Shown here: in pieces, positions 7,975 to 16,076 of the stretch
How positions within the stretch are numbered: the first letter of the stretch is position 1
Layout of the letters: each line of letters opens with the position of its first letter
DNA from: Lentisphaerae bacterium GWF2_57_35
GTDB lineage: Bacteria; Verrucomicrobiota; Kiritimatiellia; CAIQIC01; GWF2-57-35
Assembly (NCBI GenBank): GCA_001804865.1
Contig: MHBK01000025.1
Span: 1-63,184 of the forward strand
Length of the DNA stretch: 63,184 bases
Reading direction: 5' to 3'
Made by a program: the position numbers and the translations under genes
Notes under the pieces: generated by a model
Database searches by the model: none
Seen by the model: only the letters and a program-made list of their open reading frames with translations
Told to the model about the DNA's origin: nothing

Positions 7975-9441
7975 GTGCTGAAAATAAAATGCCAGCGAGA
8001 GAACGTCCCACCCCGTCTTTACCAGTTCGAAGACTCCTCGATCCGCATCGGCTTCCGCGCGGAATCGCATGTGTCTCTTGAACCTAACGAAGCGGACGGC
8101 GCGGAGATAGCCGTCCAGATCCGCAACGAAAAGCTGGTCGTTCAGGCCACGCGGCAGCCGGGCCGATTTACCGTGAATGGCAAACCCCTGATCGCTCCGG
8201 TGACGCTGGAGACCGGGGAGCAAGCCCTGCGCGCCGGGCCGTATCGTATTCAAATCGACTATGTTGACGATGCCGGCATCGTGCCGCTGAAGACCGTCGC
8301 ACCGGAATCCGGGGCGGACCAGGGGGAGCATGCCGAAGAAAACGCCCCGTCCGAACCTGCGGCCCCCAAACCGGCGCCCAAGACGGCGGAATCCTATCTT
8401 TTGCTCTTTTTTGAGCCTATCCGCGAATACCTGACGGACCCGGACGTGTCCGAGGTGATGATCAACGGCCCCAGCCAGATCTACATCGAGCGCAAGGGGA
8501 AGGTCCACCTGACGCCGGCGAAGTTCATCAACGAACAGGCGCTGTTGGCGGCTGTACAAAATGTTGCCCGCGCCGTGAATCGCCTTTTCAACAAGGACAC
8601 GCCTCGCCTCGACGCCCGCCTGCCGGACGGCTCCCGCGTACATGCGGTGATCCCGCCTCTGGCCCGCAAGGGCACGGTCGTGGCAATCCGCAAATTCAGC
8701 AAGGAAAAGCTGACGATGGAGCAATTGATCCATTACGGCAGCATCTCGTCGACGGGCGCCAACTTGCTGCGCACCATCATCCAGCTTCACAAGAACGTAC
8801 TGGTGTCGGGCGCGACCTCCTCCGGCAAGACCTCCGTCCTGAACGTGCTGAGCCATTTCATCGATCCGGGGGAGCGCATCCTGGTGCTGGAAGACGCCAG
8901 CGAACTGCAACTGCAACAGGAACATACGGTCTGCTTCGAAACCCGCAAACCCGACGAACACGGCAAAGGCGAGGTCACCATCCGTGATCTGGTGCATTCG
9001 GCGCTCCGTCTGCGTCCGGACCGCTTGATCGTCGGCGAAATCCGCGGCGGCGAAGCGCTGGATCTGCTCCAGGCCATGAACACCGGCCACGACGGCAGTT
9101 TGAGCACCATTCACGCCAACACCCCGAAGGACGCCCTCACGCGCCTGGAAACCTGCGCGCTGTTGAGCGGCGTCGGGATTCCGCTGGGCGCCTTGCGCGA
9201 ACAGGTCGCCGCGGCGGTCCATGTCGTGGTGCAAACCGCGCGCCTGTTTGACGGCTCCCGAAAAATCACCCAAATCAGCGAAATCCTGGGCCTGGAAAAC
9301 GGCCAATACAAGGTTCAGGACCTCTTCGTCTTCCGGCACGAAAGCATCGATGCGGACGGCAAACTCATCGGCCGGCACGAACTTACCGGCACGCCTCCCA
9401 CCTTTCAGGAAGAAGCCCGTCGCCGCGGCATGGAGTTGTGA
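7975..9441 (+). CDS. Second TadA/CpaF-type secretion ATPase with degenerate FHA-like N-terminus
   Basis: A 488-residue CpaF-family ATPase with a GTG start. The core has EVMINGPSQIYIERKG, a Walker A variant SGATSSGKTS (about 279-288), a VLEDASELQLQ segment and the Walker B region [21 protein letters not shown]. Residues 1 to about 105 resemble an eroded FHA fold (SIRIGFRAESHVSLEP, then GRFTVNGKPL and LETGEQALRAGPYRIQI) but lack the clear Ser-x-x-His and Asn-Gly phosphate-binding motifs. It is transcribed away from the flp operon and stands alone. It could serve a second pseudopilus, such as the set at 19-23 kb, or antagonise the first ATPase. Confidence 0.9.
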   Translation: MLKIKCQRENVPPRLYQFEDSSIRIGFRAESHVSLEPNEADGAEIAVQIRNEKLVVQATRQPGRFTVNGKPLIAPVTLETGEQALRAGPYRIQIDYVDDAGIVPLKTVAPESGADQGEHAEENAPSEPAAPKPAPKTAESYLLLFFEPIREYLTDPDVSEVMINGPSQIYIERKGKVHLTPAKFINEQALLAAVQNVARAVNRLFNKDTPRLDARLPDGSRVHAVIPPLARKGTVVAIRKFSKEKLTMEQLIHYGSISSTGANLLRTIIQLHKNVLVSGATSSGKTSVLNVLSHFIDPGERILVLEDASELQLQQEHTVCFETRKPDEHGKGEVTIRDLVHSALRLRPDRLIVGEIRGGEALDLLQAMNTGHDGSLSTIHANTPKDALTRLETCALLSGVGIPLGALREQVAAAVHVVVQTARLFDGSRKITQISEILGLENGQYKVQDLFVFRHESIDADGKLIGRHELTGTPPTFQEEARRRGMEL

Positions 9442-9460
9442 AAGTAGTAAAAAGCCGTCG

Positions 9461-10096
9461 CTATACCGGCACGAGAAGATGATAGATGGTGAAAGAACGC
9501 CTGCTGAACCGGTGCCGCGTTTCGTCCACACGTTCCCGCCGTTTGACGACGTTTGACTGCATAAGCCCACAAGATCCCTTGATCTTAAGCATTGTCCGGC
9601 TGTCATTGACAGCTTTGGATATGCCGCTTCGGGCTCTGTCAACATCCCCGTCAAATACATATCCAAGCATCGCCCCCGCACGTTGAGCAGCCGAGTATTT
9701 CCCGGCGACGAAGCACATCATGCCTTGGTCCTTCGTAACATAACCGCTGATTAACGACTCCCATTTACCTTGTTGATTTGTTATATGCAGTCGCTTGGCT
9801 TCAATCGCGAAATATGTCTGATCTCCTCCGGAGCATATGAAGCAAATATCAATACGACCCTTATGACCTGCTTCGTCAATCACGTCGTCATAAACACGGA
9901 ATTCCCGATGAATGGAAAAGGGGCAGGAGCGAATACGCCGATCGATGCGTAAACGTTTTGCAAGCCGATCGGATAGTTCATCCTCATGCTCTGCTTCGCT
10001 CAACTTCTGAAGCGTACCGGCATGATCGAGAACAAGATTCAAGACTCTCGGAATCTCCTCTTCAGGAAACAACGGGATGCAGTCTTGCACGCTCAC
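9461..10096 (-). CDS. Putative PD-(D/E)XK nuclease partnered with the N6 methylase
   Basis: A 211-residue protein with a GTG start overlapping the methylase stop by four bases (GTGA), so the two are translationally coupled. The segment D83...E99-A-K101 (RIDICF, then FAIEAKR) has the spacing of the PD-(D/E)XK nuclease core, and an upstream acidic helix (EHEDELSD, about 37-43) fits the extra Glu of many such folds. I do not recognise a named family. Coupled to a DNA methylase it is most simply the restriction endonuclease of the pair. It converges with the second cpaF, which ends 19 bases away. Confidence 0.6.
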   Translation of the reverse strand: MSVQDCIPLFPEEEIPRVLNLVLDHAGTLQKLSEAEHEDELSDRLAKRLRIDRRIRSCPFSIHREFRVYDDVIDEAGHKGRIDICFICSGGDQTYFAIEAKRLHITNQQGKWESLISGYVTKDQGMMCFVAGKYSAAQRAGAMLGYVFDGDVDRARSGISKAVNDSRTMLKIKGSCGLMQSNVVKRRERVDETRHRFSRRSFTIYHLLVPV

Positions 10097-13000
10097 ACAT
10101 CACCATTTTGCATGGTGTGGCGAGCATTCGCGATGCGGGCATAAATCTCCGCCGCATCGTTAAGCGCTGCGGTCCTCGTCCAGCCGATTAAAGCCGTGGG
10201 CTTGAAGATGTGGATGCGCGAACCGTCGAAGACGATGATACCGCGCAGGTAGTCGAGGCCTCCGACTCGGGATGCCGCCGACTGCGCCAGACTGTTAACG
10301 GCAACAATGGTCTCAGCGGAAGGAGCCTTCTCCTTAAATGGTTCCGCATGGCCAGTGAGTTCTACTGTCATGCAAGCCATGTCGGTCTTCTCATGAATGC
10401 CTCCGACCATAGAAGTTCGTACGGTGGACTTGGACTGTGCCGCCCATTCGTTCAGCGTCTTGCTTAGCGTTTCCGCATACTTAGCCAAGCCGTCGGAATA
10501 TGAGCCCATGTTAATACTTCGAACGCGTGCGCGAGAGGGAATAGGTTTGTCAAAATAACCGGGTGTTGCGCTCGGAATTGCCACATCCACAGCGTCTTCG
10601 ATTAGTATGATTTCCTGCTCGATCAAGTCGAAGTACTTGTAGATCAGTGGTTCAAGATTAGCCTGTAGAGCATCCACCTGCCTGCTGCGATCCTCCTGCC
10701 ACGCATGAGCTGCCAGAACATTCGCCTGTTTACGAACGTCGTTTTCCATCTTTTTCTTTAATGAACGGACTTTTTGTGCGACTTGACGCACAATCTCATC
10801 GGCGTTTCGATGCACGTATTCGCTTCCGGGCAGAGGGAATGGAATGCGCAGCAACTCCATGAACAGGATCTTGTCTCTCTCCGTCCCCCAGTTAGCCGAA
10901 GTATGAAATAGGAAATACTTCGCAAGCTTGGATCGGAGGTACACCGTAAGGAAGAGGAGCAAATCTTCATCTGCGGGTTGGCCGCTGATTGCCTGAAGGC
11001 TATCTTGGAAAATTACAGTATCGTTACTGAATGCGATTTTTGGCATCGCGTCCTTGCCTATTCCTTGACTAATAATCACAAGCGGAGGCTGGAAAAGTTG
11101 TTTTGAAGGACTGCGGCGAAGCAAATTCTCGGAAGCTTTGATTTTTCGTAGATATCCATTCAGCGGAATGCAATCGGCAGGAAGCAAGATCATGCTTGGA
11201 AAATCACGAGTGGCAGGGATGAATCTCTCAGGTCCACTCCACGGAGTTTCCTTGCCCTTTGGATAGTCAGCATTACTGGCTGCCTTTTCAGGGTAGAAGG
11301 GCTGGAATCCTTGTCCTTTCACCCATCGCTTGTTCTCTTCTGGAGACCCCGCAATTTCATCAAGTCTTGGCATTTGCTGAAGCATTTCCAGAAACTTGAT
11401 ATCTCTCGGCGTTCCCCAGAGATATTGCTTCCAGACCGATGGCGCAACACCACCTCTTGCGGCTGCGAGCACTTGTCTCAGAGGTATCTCCTTACGATCG
11501 GATGCCGCTACCGGTATGATTCCGTCACGGTAGTCGATACGGGTGACCTTCGGAGCCACATACTCGACGCTTGCAGTCGCCAGGTCAGGTTGGGCGGCCC
11601 GAAAGCGAACAATCATGCAAGGACACTTCGCTTCCTTGAAAAGGATAAAACTATAATCTGCAAGCTGAACAACCTCTTCCAGCGTCACGGTACGCAACCA
11701 TTGTTCTTGAAAACGATTGGACTCCTCGTTCAGAAATGATTTTGAAGGCAGTAGTATGCACCCGGTTCCGCCCTGCGAAAGATATTCAGGAATCTTCTGC
11801 GCGAAGCGATGATGTAATCCCTTTGCTGCTCCACGCCCGCTCCAGGGAGGATTCCCAACGACGAAATCGAAATCCTTAGGCAAATCATGGCTTGGATTCA
11901 GAAAATCATCTTCATGAATAACAGGGAAAGCAAGGGACGTATTGGCTGTTGGATCTCGGTATTTGAGAATACTCGGTAACTTGCCCTTGCGGCTAATGTA
12001 ACTTTTAATATCGGGCGGATCGAAACAATCAAGGAACGCAAGGTACAAGCTGAAGCAGGCGATACGGCATGCCGTTGGATTCTCGTCGACACCGCAGAGT
12101 TGATCGCGAAGGATGGCTTTCAGCGCGTCAGCCTTGCGTCCATAATCAGCTTTGGAGTGGTCCATCATCCAGATGGCTGATAGACGGTTGAACAGCGTGA
12201 CCAGAAATATCCCTGACCCGCAGGCGGGATCAAGAAAGCGCTTCCCCTCAAGGCTGGCCTGGCCGCGCAAAGCCAGATCGATGACCGTTTCTGCGAGAAA
12301 TCGCGGAGTGTAGTAAGCGCCTTTGGTCCGTTTGGTTGGTTCATCTTCCTTTTTAAGAAAATCCTCGTATACGGCGCTGATGGTCTCCACGGGAATCAGG
12401 TGAAAATCGTAAGCCCAGAAATCCAACGTATACTGTCCTGTCCCCTCGTGACCTTGAAGGAAATGGGTCAGGTCGTTTAGAGCATGGCGGTTGAGTTGCC
12501 GGCACTCAGCGAGAGTTGCAGGCTCAAACATGCTGCCATTAAAATCATCCTTCAATTTGCTGAACAAACCGCAAAGAGAACGTTGCTTGTCCTCATCAGT
12601 TGTCAAAGCTGCCAGCATATCGCCAAACGGCGTTCCTGAAGCGCATCTGCATTCCTGGAAGTCGCCGAGGTCTATGATCTTTCGATCCGTCAGGTAACAG
12701 ACAAAAAGAGTGCGGGCGAGGATCGTGTGTGCTGCCTCGACAGCAAGACCTCGGCCTTCACCAATGAGTTTGTCGCGGGTTGCACGAAGGTTATTGAGAA
12801 GATACGCATCCACCGTGGAGTCCGCATGGAAATGGCCCACATGCGACCGATAGTAACTACCCGTTGCCAACTGAAGCATGAAAGACTGAATGTTCATGGC
12901 ATAATCGGCAAGATTAAGAACTTCTACAAGGCTCTCGGGCTTATTTTTGACATCCTGCGGTTTTATCGGCCGGCTCAATCCTGAATAAACTCTAACATTC

Positions 13001-13308
13001 ACGGTATCCACAATGACGAGAATCGTTGCAAGTCCTTGATTCCAGAAACGTCGTTGGAGGTCGGCGGCCTCCTCGGCGGAGACTCTCTTATGTCGGATGG
13101 TGAGATAAAGAGTCGGCAACCCCTCGAGGCAGAGGACGCCATCGAGATCCAGATCATGCCATGCGCGAGTAAGCGGATGCAAGTAGGACACAAGCGCACG
13201 GTCAGCTCGAAGTTCGGACAACGATGCATAAAACATTAGCCCTTGTGGCGTGCTCTTGTGCGCGTCCAGCAGTTCTCTTTTTGTCATCACCGTGCTTTGT
13301 GCTGTCAT
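10093..13308 (-). CDS. N6-adenine DNA methyltransferase, restriction-modification type
   Basis: A 1071-residue protein with an SAM-binding motif at about 358-368 (FLDPACGSGIF, Asp360) and the catalytic NPPW at residues 486-489, as in gamma-class N6-adenine methylases of type IIG/Eco57I-like enzymes. The KGAYYTPRFLAETVIDLAL stretch before motif I is also characteristic. The region after NPPW is long and should contain target recognition. The N-terminal 300 residues show no clear nuclease motif, in line with a separate nuclease gene overlapping its 3' end. It starts seven bases after the lexA stop and lacks a good ribosome site, suggesting coupling. The operon is a candidate LexA-controlled restriction-modification or phage-defence unit. 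Confidence 0.88.
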   Translation of the reverse strand: MTAQSTVMTKRELLDAHKSTPQGLMFYASLSELRADRALVSYLHPLTRAWHDLDLDGVLCLEGLPTLYLTIRHKRVSAEEAADLQRRFWNQGLATILVIVDTVNVRVYSGLSRPIKPQDVKNKPESLVEVLNLADYAMNIQSFMLQLATGSYYRSHVGHFHADSTVDAYLLNNLRATRDKLIGEGRGLAVEAAHTILARTLFVCYLTDRKIIDLGDFQECRCASGTPFGDMLAALTTDEDKQRSLCGLFSKLKDDFNGSMFEPATLAECRQLNRHALNDLTHFLQGHEGTGQYTLDFWAYDFHLIPVETISAVYEDFLKKEDEPTKRTKGAYYTPRFLAETVIDLALRGQASLEGKRFLDPACGSGIFLVTLFNRLSAIWMMDHSKADYGRKADALKAILRDQLCGVDENPTACRIACFSLYLAFLDCFDPPDIKSYISRKGKLPSILKYRDPTANTSLAFPVIHEDDFLNPSHDLPKDFDFVVGNPPWSGRGAAKGLHHRFAQKIPEYLSQGGTGCILLPSKSFLNEESNRFQEQWLRTVTLEEVVQLADYSFILFKEAKCPCMIVRFRAAQPDLATASVEYVAPKVTRIDYRDGIIPVAASDRKEIPLRQVLAAARGGVAPSVWKQYLWGTPRDIKFLEMLQQMPRLDEIAGSPEENKRWVKGQGFQPFYPEKAASNADYPKGKETPWSGPERFIPATRDFPSMILLPADCIPLNGYLRKIKASENLLRRSPSKQLFQPPLVIISQGIGKDAMPKIAFSNDTVIFQDSLQAISGQPADEDLLLFLTVYLRSKLAKYFLFHTSANWGTERDKILFMELLRIPFPLPGSEYVHRNADEIVRQVAQKVRSLKKKMENDVRKQANVLAAHAWQEDRSRQVDALQANLEPLIYKYFDLIEQEIILIEDAVDVAIPSATPGYFDKPIPSRARVRSINMGSYSDGLAKYAETLSKTLNEWAAQSKSTVRTSMVGGIHEKTDMACMTVELTGHAEPFKEKAPSAETIVAVNSLAQSAASRVGGLDYLRGIIVFDGSRIHIFKPTALIGWTRTAALNDAAEIYARIANARHTMQNGDV

Positions 13309-13315
13309 GATGTTG

Positions 13316-13936
13316 TCAGGCCAAGTTTCGGATTACTGTTCTTGCCACGCCTTGAATCCGCAGTTCATCCACCGGAACAAGATTTTCGTAGCGCGGATTC
13401 TCTGGTTTCAGGAACGTCTTTCCTTGCTGCTTCACCAGAGTCTTCAACGAACACTCGTTATCGATTAGCGCGGCAACCATATCGCCATCCTGTGGCTCGC
13501 GTGCGCCGTCAACAACGACGACATCGCCGTCAAACACGCCCCTTCCTATCATAGAATCGCCCCGAACAACCAGTGCGAATGTTTTATCCGACGGATGAAA
13601 ACCAAGTGCTTCGACGCCTATGCGAAGCCGTCTCTCCACCTGTTCCTCTGCTGCAATGGGAGCGCCAGCAGGAATCCGGCCCAACACAGGTACATCCACC
13701 GTCGAATGCCGATCTGCCCTTTTTTCTTCCACAAGCCGAACAGAGCGCGCCTTTCCGGGTTCCCGCCTGATGCAATTCTTCTTTTCAAGAGCGGTCAAAT
13801 GATCACACGCCGCCCTTGTACTGCGAAATCCGAAATGGCCCGCGATCTCTCGTACACACGGTGAGGGACGCCCCGATTCGATCTCATCGCGGATATAGTC
13901 CAACACTTGTTGCTGCTTTCTTGTTGGTTCTCTCAT
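13316..13936 (-). CDS. lexA: LexA-family repressor (S24 self-cleaving) heading the methylase-nuclease operon
   Basis: A 206-residue protein of full LexA layout. It has an N-terminal winged helix (about 1-65), a cleavage site Ala90-Gly91 in RIPAGAP, the catalytic serine Ser128 in GDSMI and the catalytic lysine Lys165. The Ser-Lys spacing of 37 equals that of E. coli LexA. Activated RecA triggers self-cleavage in this family, releasing target promoters. A near-perfect palindrome starts four bases before the ATG, so the gene is probably autoregulated. It may be the organism's global SOS repressor or a dedicated switch for the two genes downstream; the close spacing favours at least control of these. 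Confidence 0.9.
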   Translation of the reverse strand: MREPTRKQQQVLDYIRDEIESGRPSPCVREIAGHFGFRSTRAACDHLTALEKKNCIRREPGKARSVRLVEEKRADRHSTVDVPVLGRIPAGAPIAAEEQVERRLRIGVEALGFHPSDKTFALVVRGDSMIGRGVFDGDVVVVDGAREPQDGDMVAALIDNECSLKTLVKQQGKTFLKPENPRYENLVPVDELRIQGVARTVIRNLA

Positions 13937-13940
13937 AAGT

Positions 13941-13958
13941 ACTACTCATATGTGTAGT
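13941..13958. promoter_or_regulatory. Probable LexA operator in front of lexA-methylase-nuclease operon
   Basis: ACTACTCATATGTGTAGT is an 18-bp inverted repeat with a single non-matching symmetric pair (ACTAC-x-CATATG-x-GTAGT). It lies immediately before the lexA start codon, where repressor binding would block transcription of all three genes. It does not look like the E. coli CTGT-N8-ACAG box. Confidence rests on symmetry and position only. Confidence 0.6.
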
Positions 13959-14006
13959 GACAATGTCATCCAGCGTCAATTCTGAAATCGAATGAAAAAC
14001 GATGCG

Positions 14007-14144
14007 GGTGCATCTCGACACGGCCGCAACAACGGACGGCGACGGAGCGCCGTCCCTACCTTTCTTTGCCGTGAGTAGGGCGCTCACTCCGCTGAGCGCC
14101 TTCTTTTCCCCATGCAATCTGCGGCCGTGTCAAGATGCACCCAG
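14007..14144. mobile_element. 138-bp palindromic MITE-like element with 8-bp flanking direct repeats
   Basis: The two ends are inverted copies of GGTGCATCT(C/T)GACACGGCCGCA, extended by one more G on each side with the flank. Direct repeats ACGATGCG occur at 13999-14006 and 14145-14152, as expected for a target duplication. The interior holds two shorter hairpins (GGACGGCGACGGAGCGCCGTCC and one around GGGCGCTCAC...GAGCGCC) and no coding potential. It lies two bases past the stop of the beta-helix gene. Confidence 0.6.
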
Positions 14145-14154
14145 ACGATGCGAA

Positions 14155-15939
14155 TCATTCCACTTCAATGCGGTAAAACCATGGACCGTTGCCCATTACC
14201 GTCTTGTCGGTTTCAACATTCATGGGAGGGCTGGCCCATTGGTTGGATGTCACGATGACCGTAAAGGCATCGGTCATGAGATTGGTGGAACGACTCAGCC
14301 GATAACGGTGCGCATCCACGCTGGACCAGGAGACGATATGTCCTTGCACGCTCTTCTCCAGGGAAAGGATACCCAGAAAAGACGCGCTGTTATTGGGGTC
14401 GGTTCCTGCCGGAAGTTCTTGAGCGTCCCGCATGTGATCGCCATCCGTATCCCACTCGGGAAGCACCGCTTCGTATGCGCCCAGGTCAACTGTGTTGTGC
14501 AAAATACGGGGTCGTCGATCAAGATCGGCAGATCCCGTCATCCAGGTCTGATTGCTTCCGGCATCGATGCAGGACGAATTCGCCGCAAGCCGCCAATCGC
14601 CGGAGGCCGCATCGACAAACGACGGATCGTTGGTGCGATTTCCCACGCCGCTTTCCGGCAAGGGCATCGTACAAACGTAGTTCATGGTCCCGCTGTACAC
14701 GGTGAAATAGTTTTGTCGTCCTGATGCGGTTTGGGAGGGCGAAGCCGTGTTGGAAACGATGATGCAATTTTCTACGGCATCGCCATAAGCGATTCCCCCG
14801 CCCACGTTGGCCGAGTTTCCGAAAATGGTGCAATTCTGAAGCGTACCGCCACCGGAGAAATATCCGCCGCCGCCATTTTCCACAGTTGAATTGCCGGCGA
14901 TCAAGCAATTCTTCAAGAAGCCGTTGCAGACGCCGCCGCCGCTGTTTGAGGCAAAGTTATTAAGGACGATGCATCGATAAGTCGTGCCCTGATAGAGACC
15001 GCCGCCGTAGGAGGCCGTGTTTCCTGTAATGGTGCAATTGGTCATGTAGCTCCAATATACGCCCCCTCCATTAGGCCCTGTGTTGCCGTTGATGGTGCAA
15101 TCCCATGCCCAACACTCGTAAAGCCCGCCCCCGCCCCAGCCCCGCGCGACATTCCCAACGACATCGCTATGGTGAATGACGCTGCCGCAGGCGCCGCCGC
15201 CATCCCGAACGGATAAATTGCCGGATAGAGTGCAATCCTCAACGATTCCTCCGCCTACTCCACCACCCGAACCCGCTCTATTCCCGATAATCTCGCAATT
15301 CATCAAATGACAGCCCGCCGCTCCGCCGCCGCTCGAAGCGTAGGAATTTGGGAGGGCTGAGTTTCCTATGATGGAACAGTTTTTGACGATGGTATTGCTG
15401 TAACCGCGAACGCCGCCGCCATGAAACGCCGAATTTCCCGTGATCAGGCAATTGGAAATCGTGGTGTTGTTCTCGCAATACGCGCCGCCGCCGTCGCAAT
15501 CGTTTTCCCAGCCGGGTCCGGTAACCCGCGTGTAGCCGCCGGTAAGGGTAAAGCCGGAAAGGCTCGCATTGCTTGCGAGATAGACGCATCGAACGGCGGC
15601 ATCGCCGGTAGGCCCCTGGCCCCGAATCACAGCAGCCGGCCAGCCGTTGGCGCTTTCAACAACGATCGGCTTATTGATCGTCACGCGATTGGTCATGCCG
15701 AAAACAACGGTTCCGCCCGCGTCATACACGCCATCCGCAACACGCACGACATCTCCCGACGAGGCGACATCGACGGCCTCCTGAATCGACGTTGCCGCAT
15801 CACCCCAAGTCAGATAGGGAGAGTGAGGAGTTGGATTACTCCGATCCGCATAATGCGTATCGCCGAAAGCCAGAAATGCCGATATACAAAAACAACCCAG
15901 ACACAGGCCAACCCTGCGCCGCCCTTTTTTCCCATCCAT
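14155..15939 (-). CDS. Secreted parallel beta-helix protein with Ca-binding C-terminal segment
   Basis: A 594-residue protein from the ATG at 15939, which has AAGGAGGAT just upstream; a start 39 bases earlier lacks this. A signal peptide (about 1-27, ending SAFLAFG) precedes an ADRSNPTPHSPYLTW motif and an IQEAVDVASSGDVVRVADG block typical of right-handed beta-helix proteins. About twelve degenerate repeats of the type C.ISGN.A..GGG form the helix. Near the C-terminus WDTDGDHMRDAQELPAGTDP is a thrombospondin-3-like Ca-binding motif, and the protein ends FYRIEVE, a tail type seen in other secreted proteins here. Probably extracellular, surface-binding or polysaccharide-acting; no catalytic residues can be assigned. 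Confidence 0.85.
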   Translation of the reverse strand: MDGKKGRRRVGLCLGCFCISAFLAFGDTHYADRSNPTPHSPYLTWGDAATSIQEAVDVASSGDVVRVADGVYDAGGTVVFGMTNRVTINKPIVVESANGWPAAVIRGQGPTGDAAVRCVYLASNASLSGFTLTGGYTRVTGPGWENDCDGGGAYCENNTTISNCLITGNSAFHGGGVRGYSNTIVKNCSIIGNSALPNSYASSGGGAAGCHLMNCEIIGNRAGSGGGVGGGIVEDCTLSGNLSVRDGGGACGSVIHHSDVVGNVARGWGGGGLYECWAWDCTINGNTGPNGGGVYWSYMTNCTITGNTASYGGGLYQGTTYRCIVLNNFASNSGGGVCNGFLKNCLIAGNSTVENGGGGYFSGGGTLQNCTIFGNSANVGGGIAYGDAVENCIIVSNTASPSQTASGRQNYFTVYSGTMNYVCTMPLPESGVGNRTNDPSFVDAASGDWRLAANSSCIDAGSNQTWMTGSADLDRRPRILHNTVDLGAYEAVLPEWDTDGDHMRDAQELPAGTDPNNSASFLGILSLEKSVQGHIVSWSSVDAHRYRLSRSTNLMTDAFTVIVTSNQWASPPMNVETDKTVMGNGPWFYRIEVE

Positions 15940-16076
15940 TAGATCCTCCTTTTCCACCCAATTTTTAGCATGATCCAATGCAGGTCAAGAATAGATATTG
16001 GCGCCCAAAAGATGTTCAAGTAAGTTAATGGCCTTCAACGGTCAAGGGAGGGTGCAGAAAAGAAGGGAGAAGGAAT

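Noticed and set aside
14800..15500. CRISPR-like regular repeats
   Set aside because: The periodicity is the degenerate coding repeat of a beta-helix protein, with no conserved repeat-spacer pattern.
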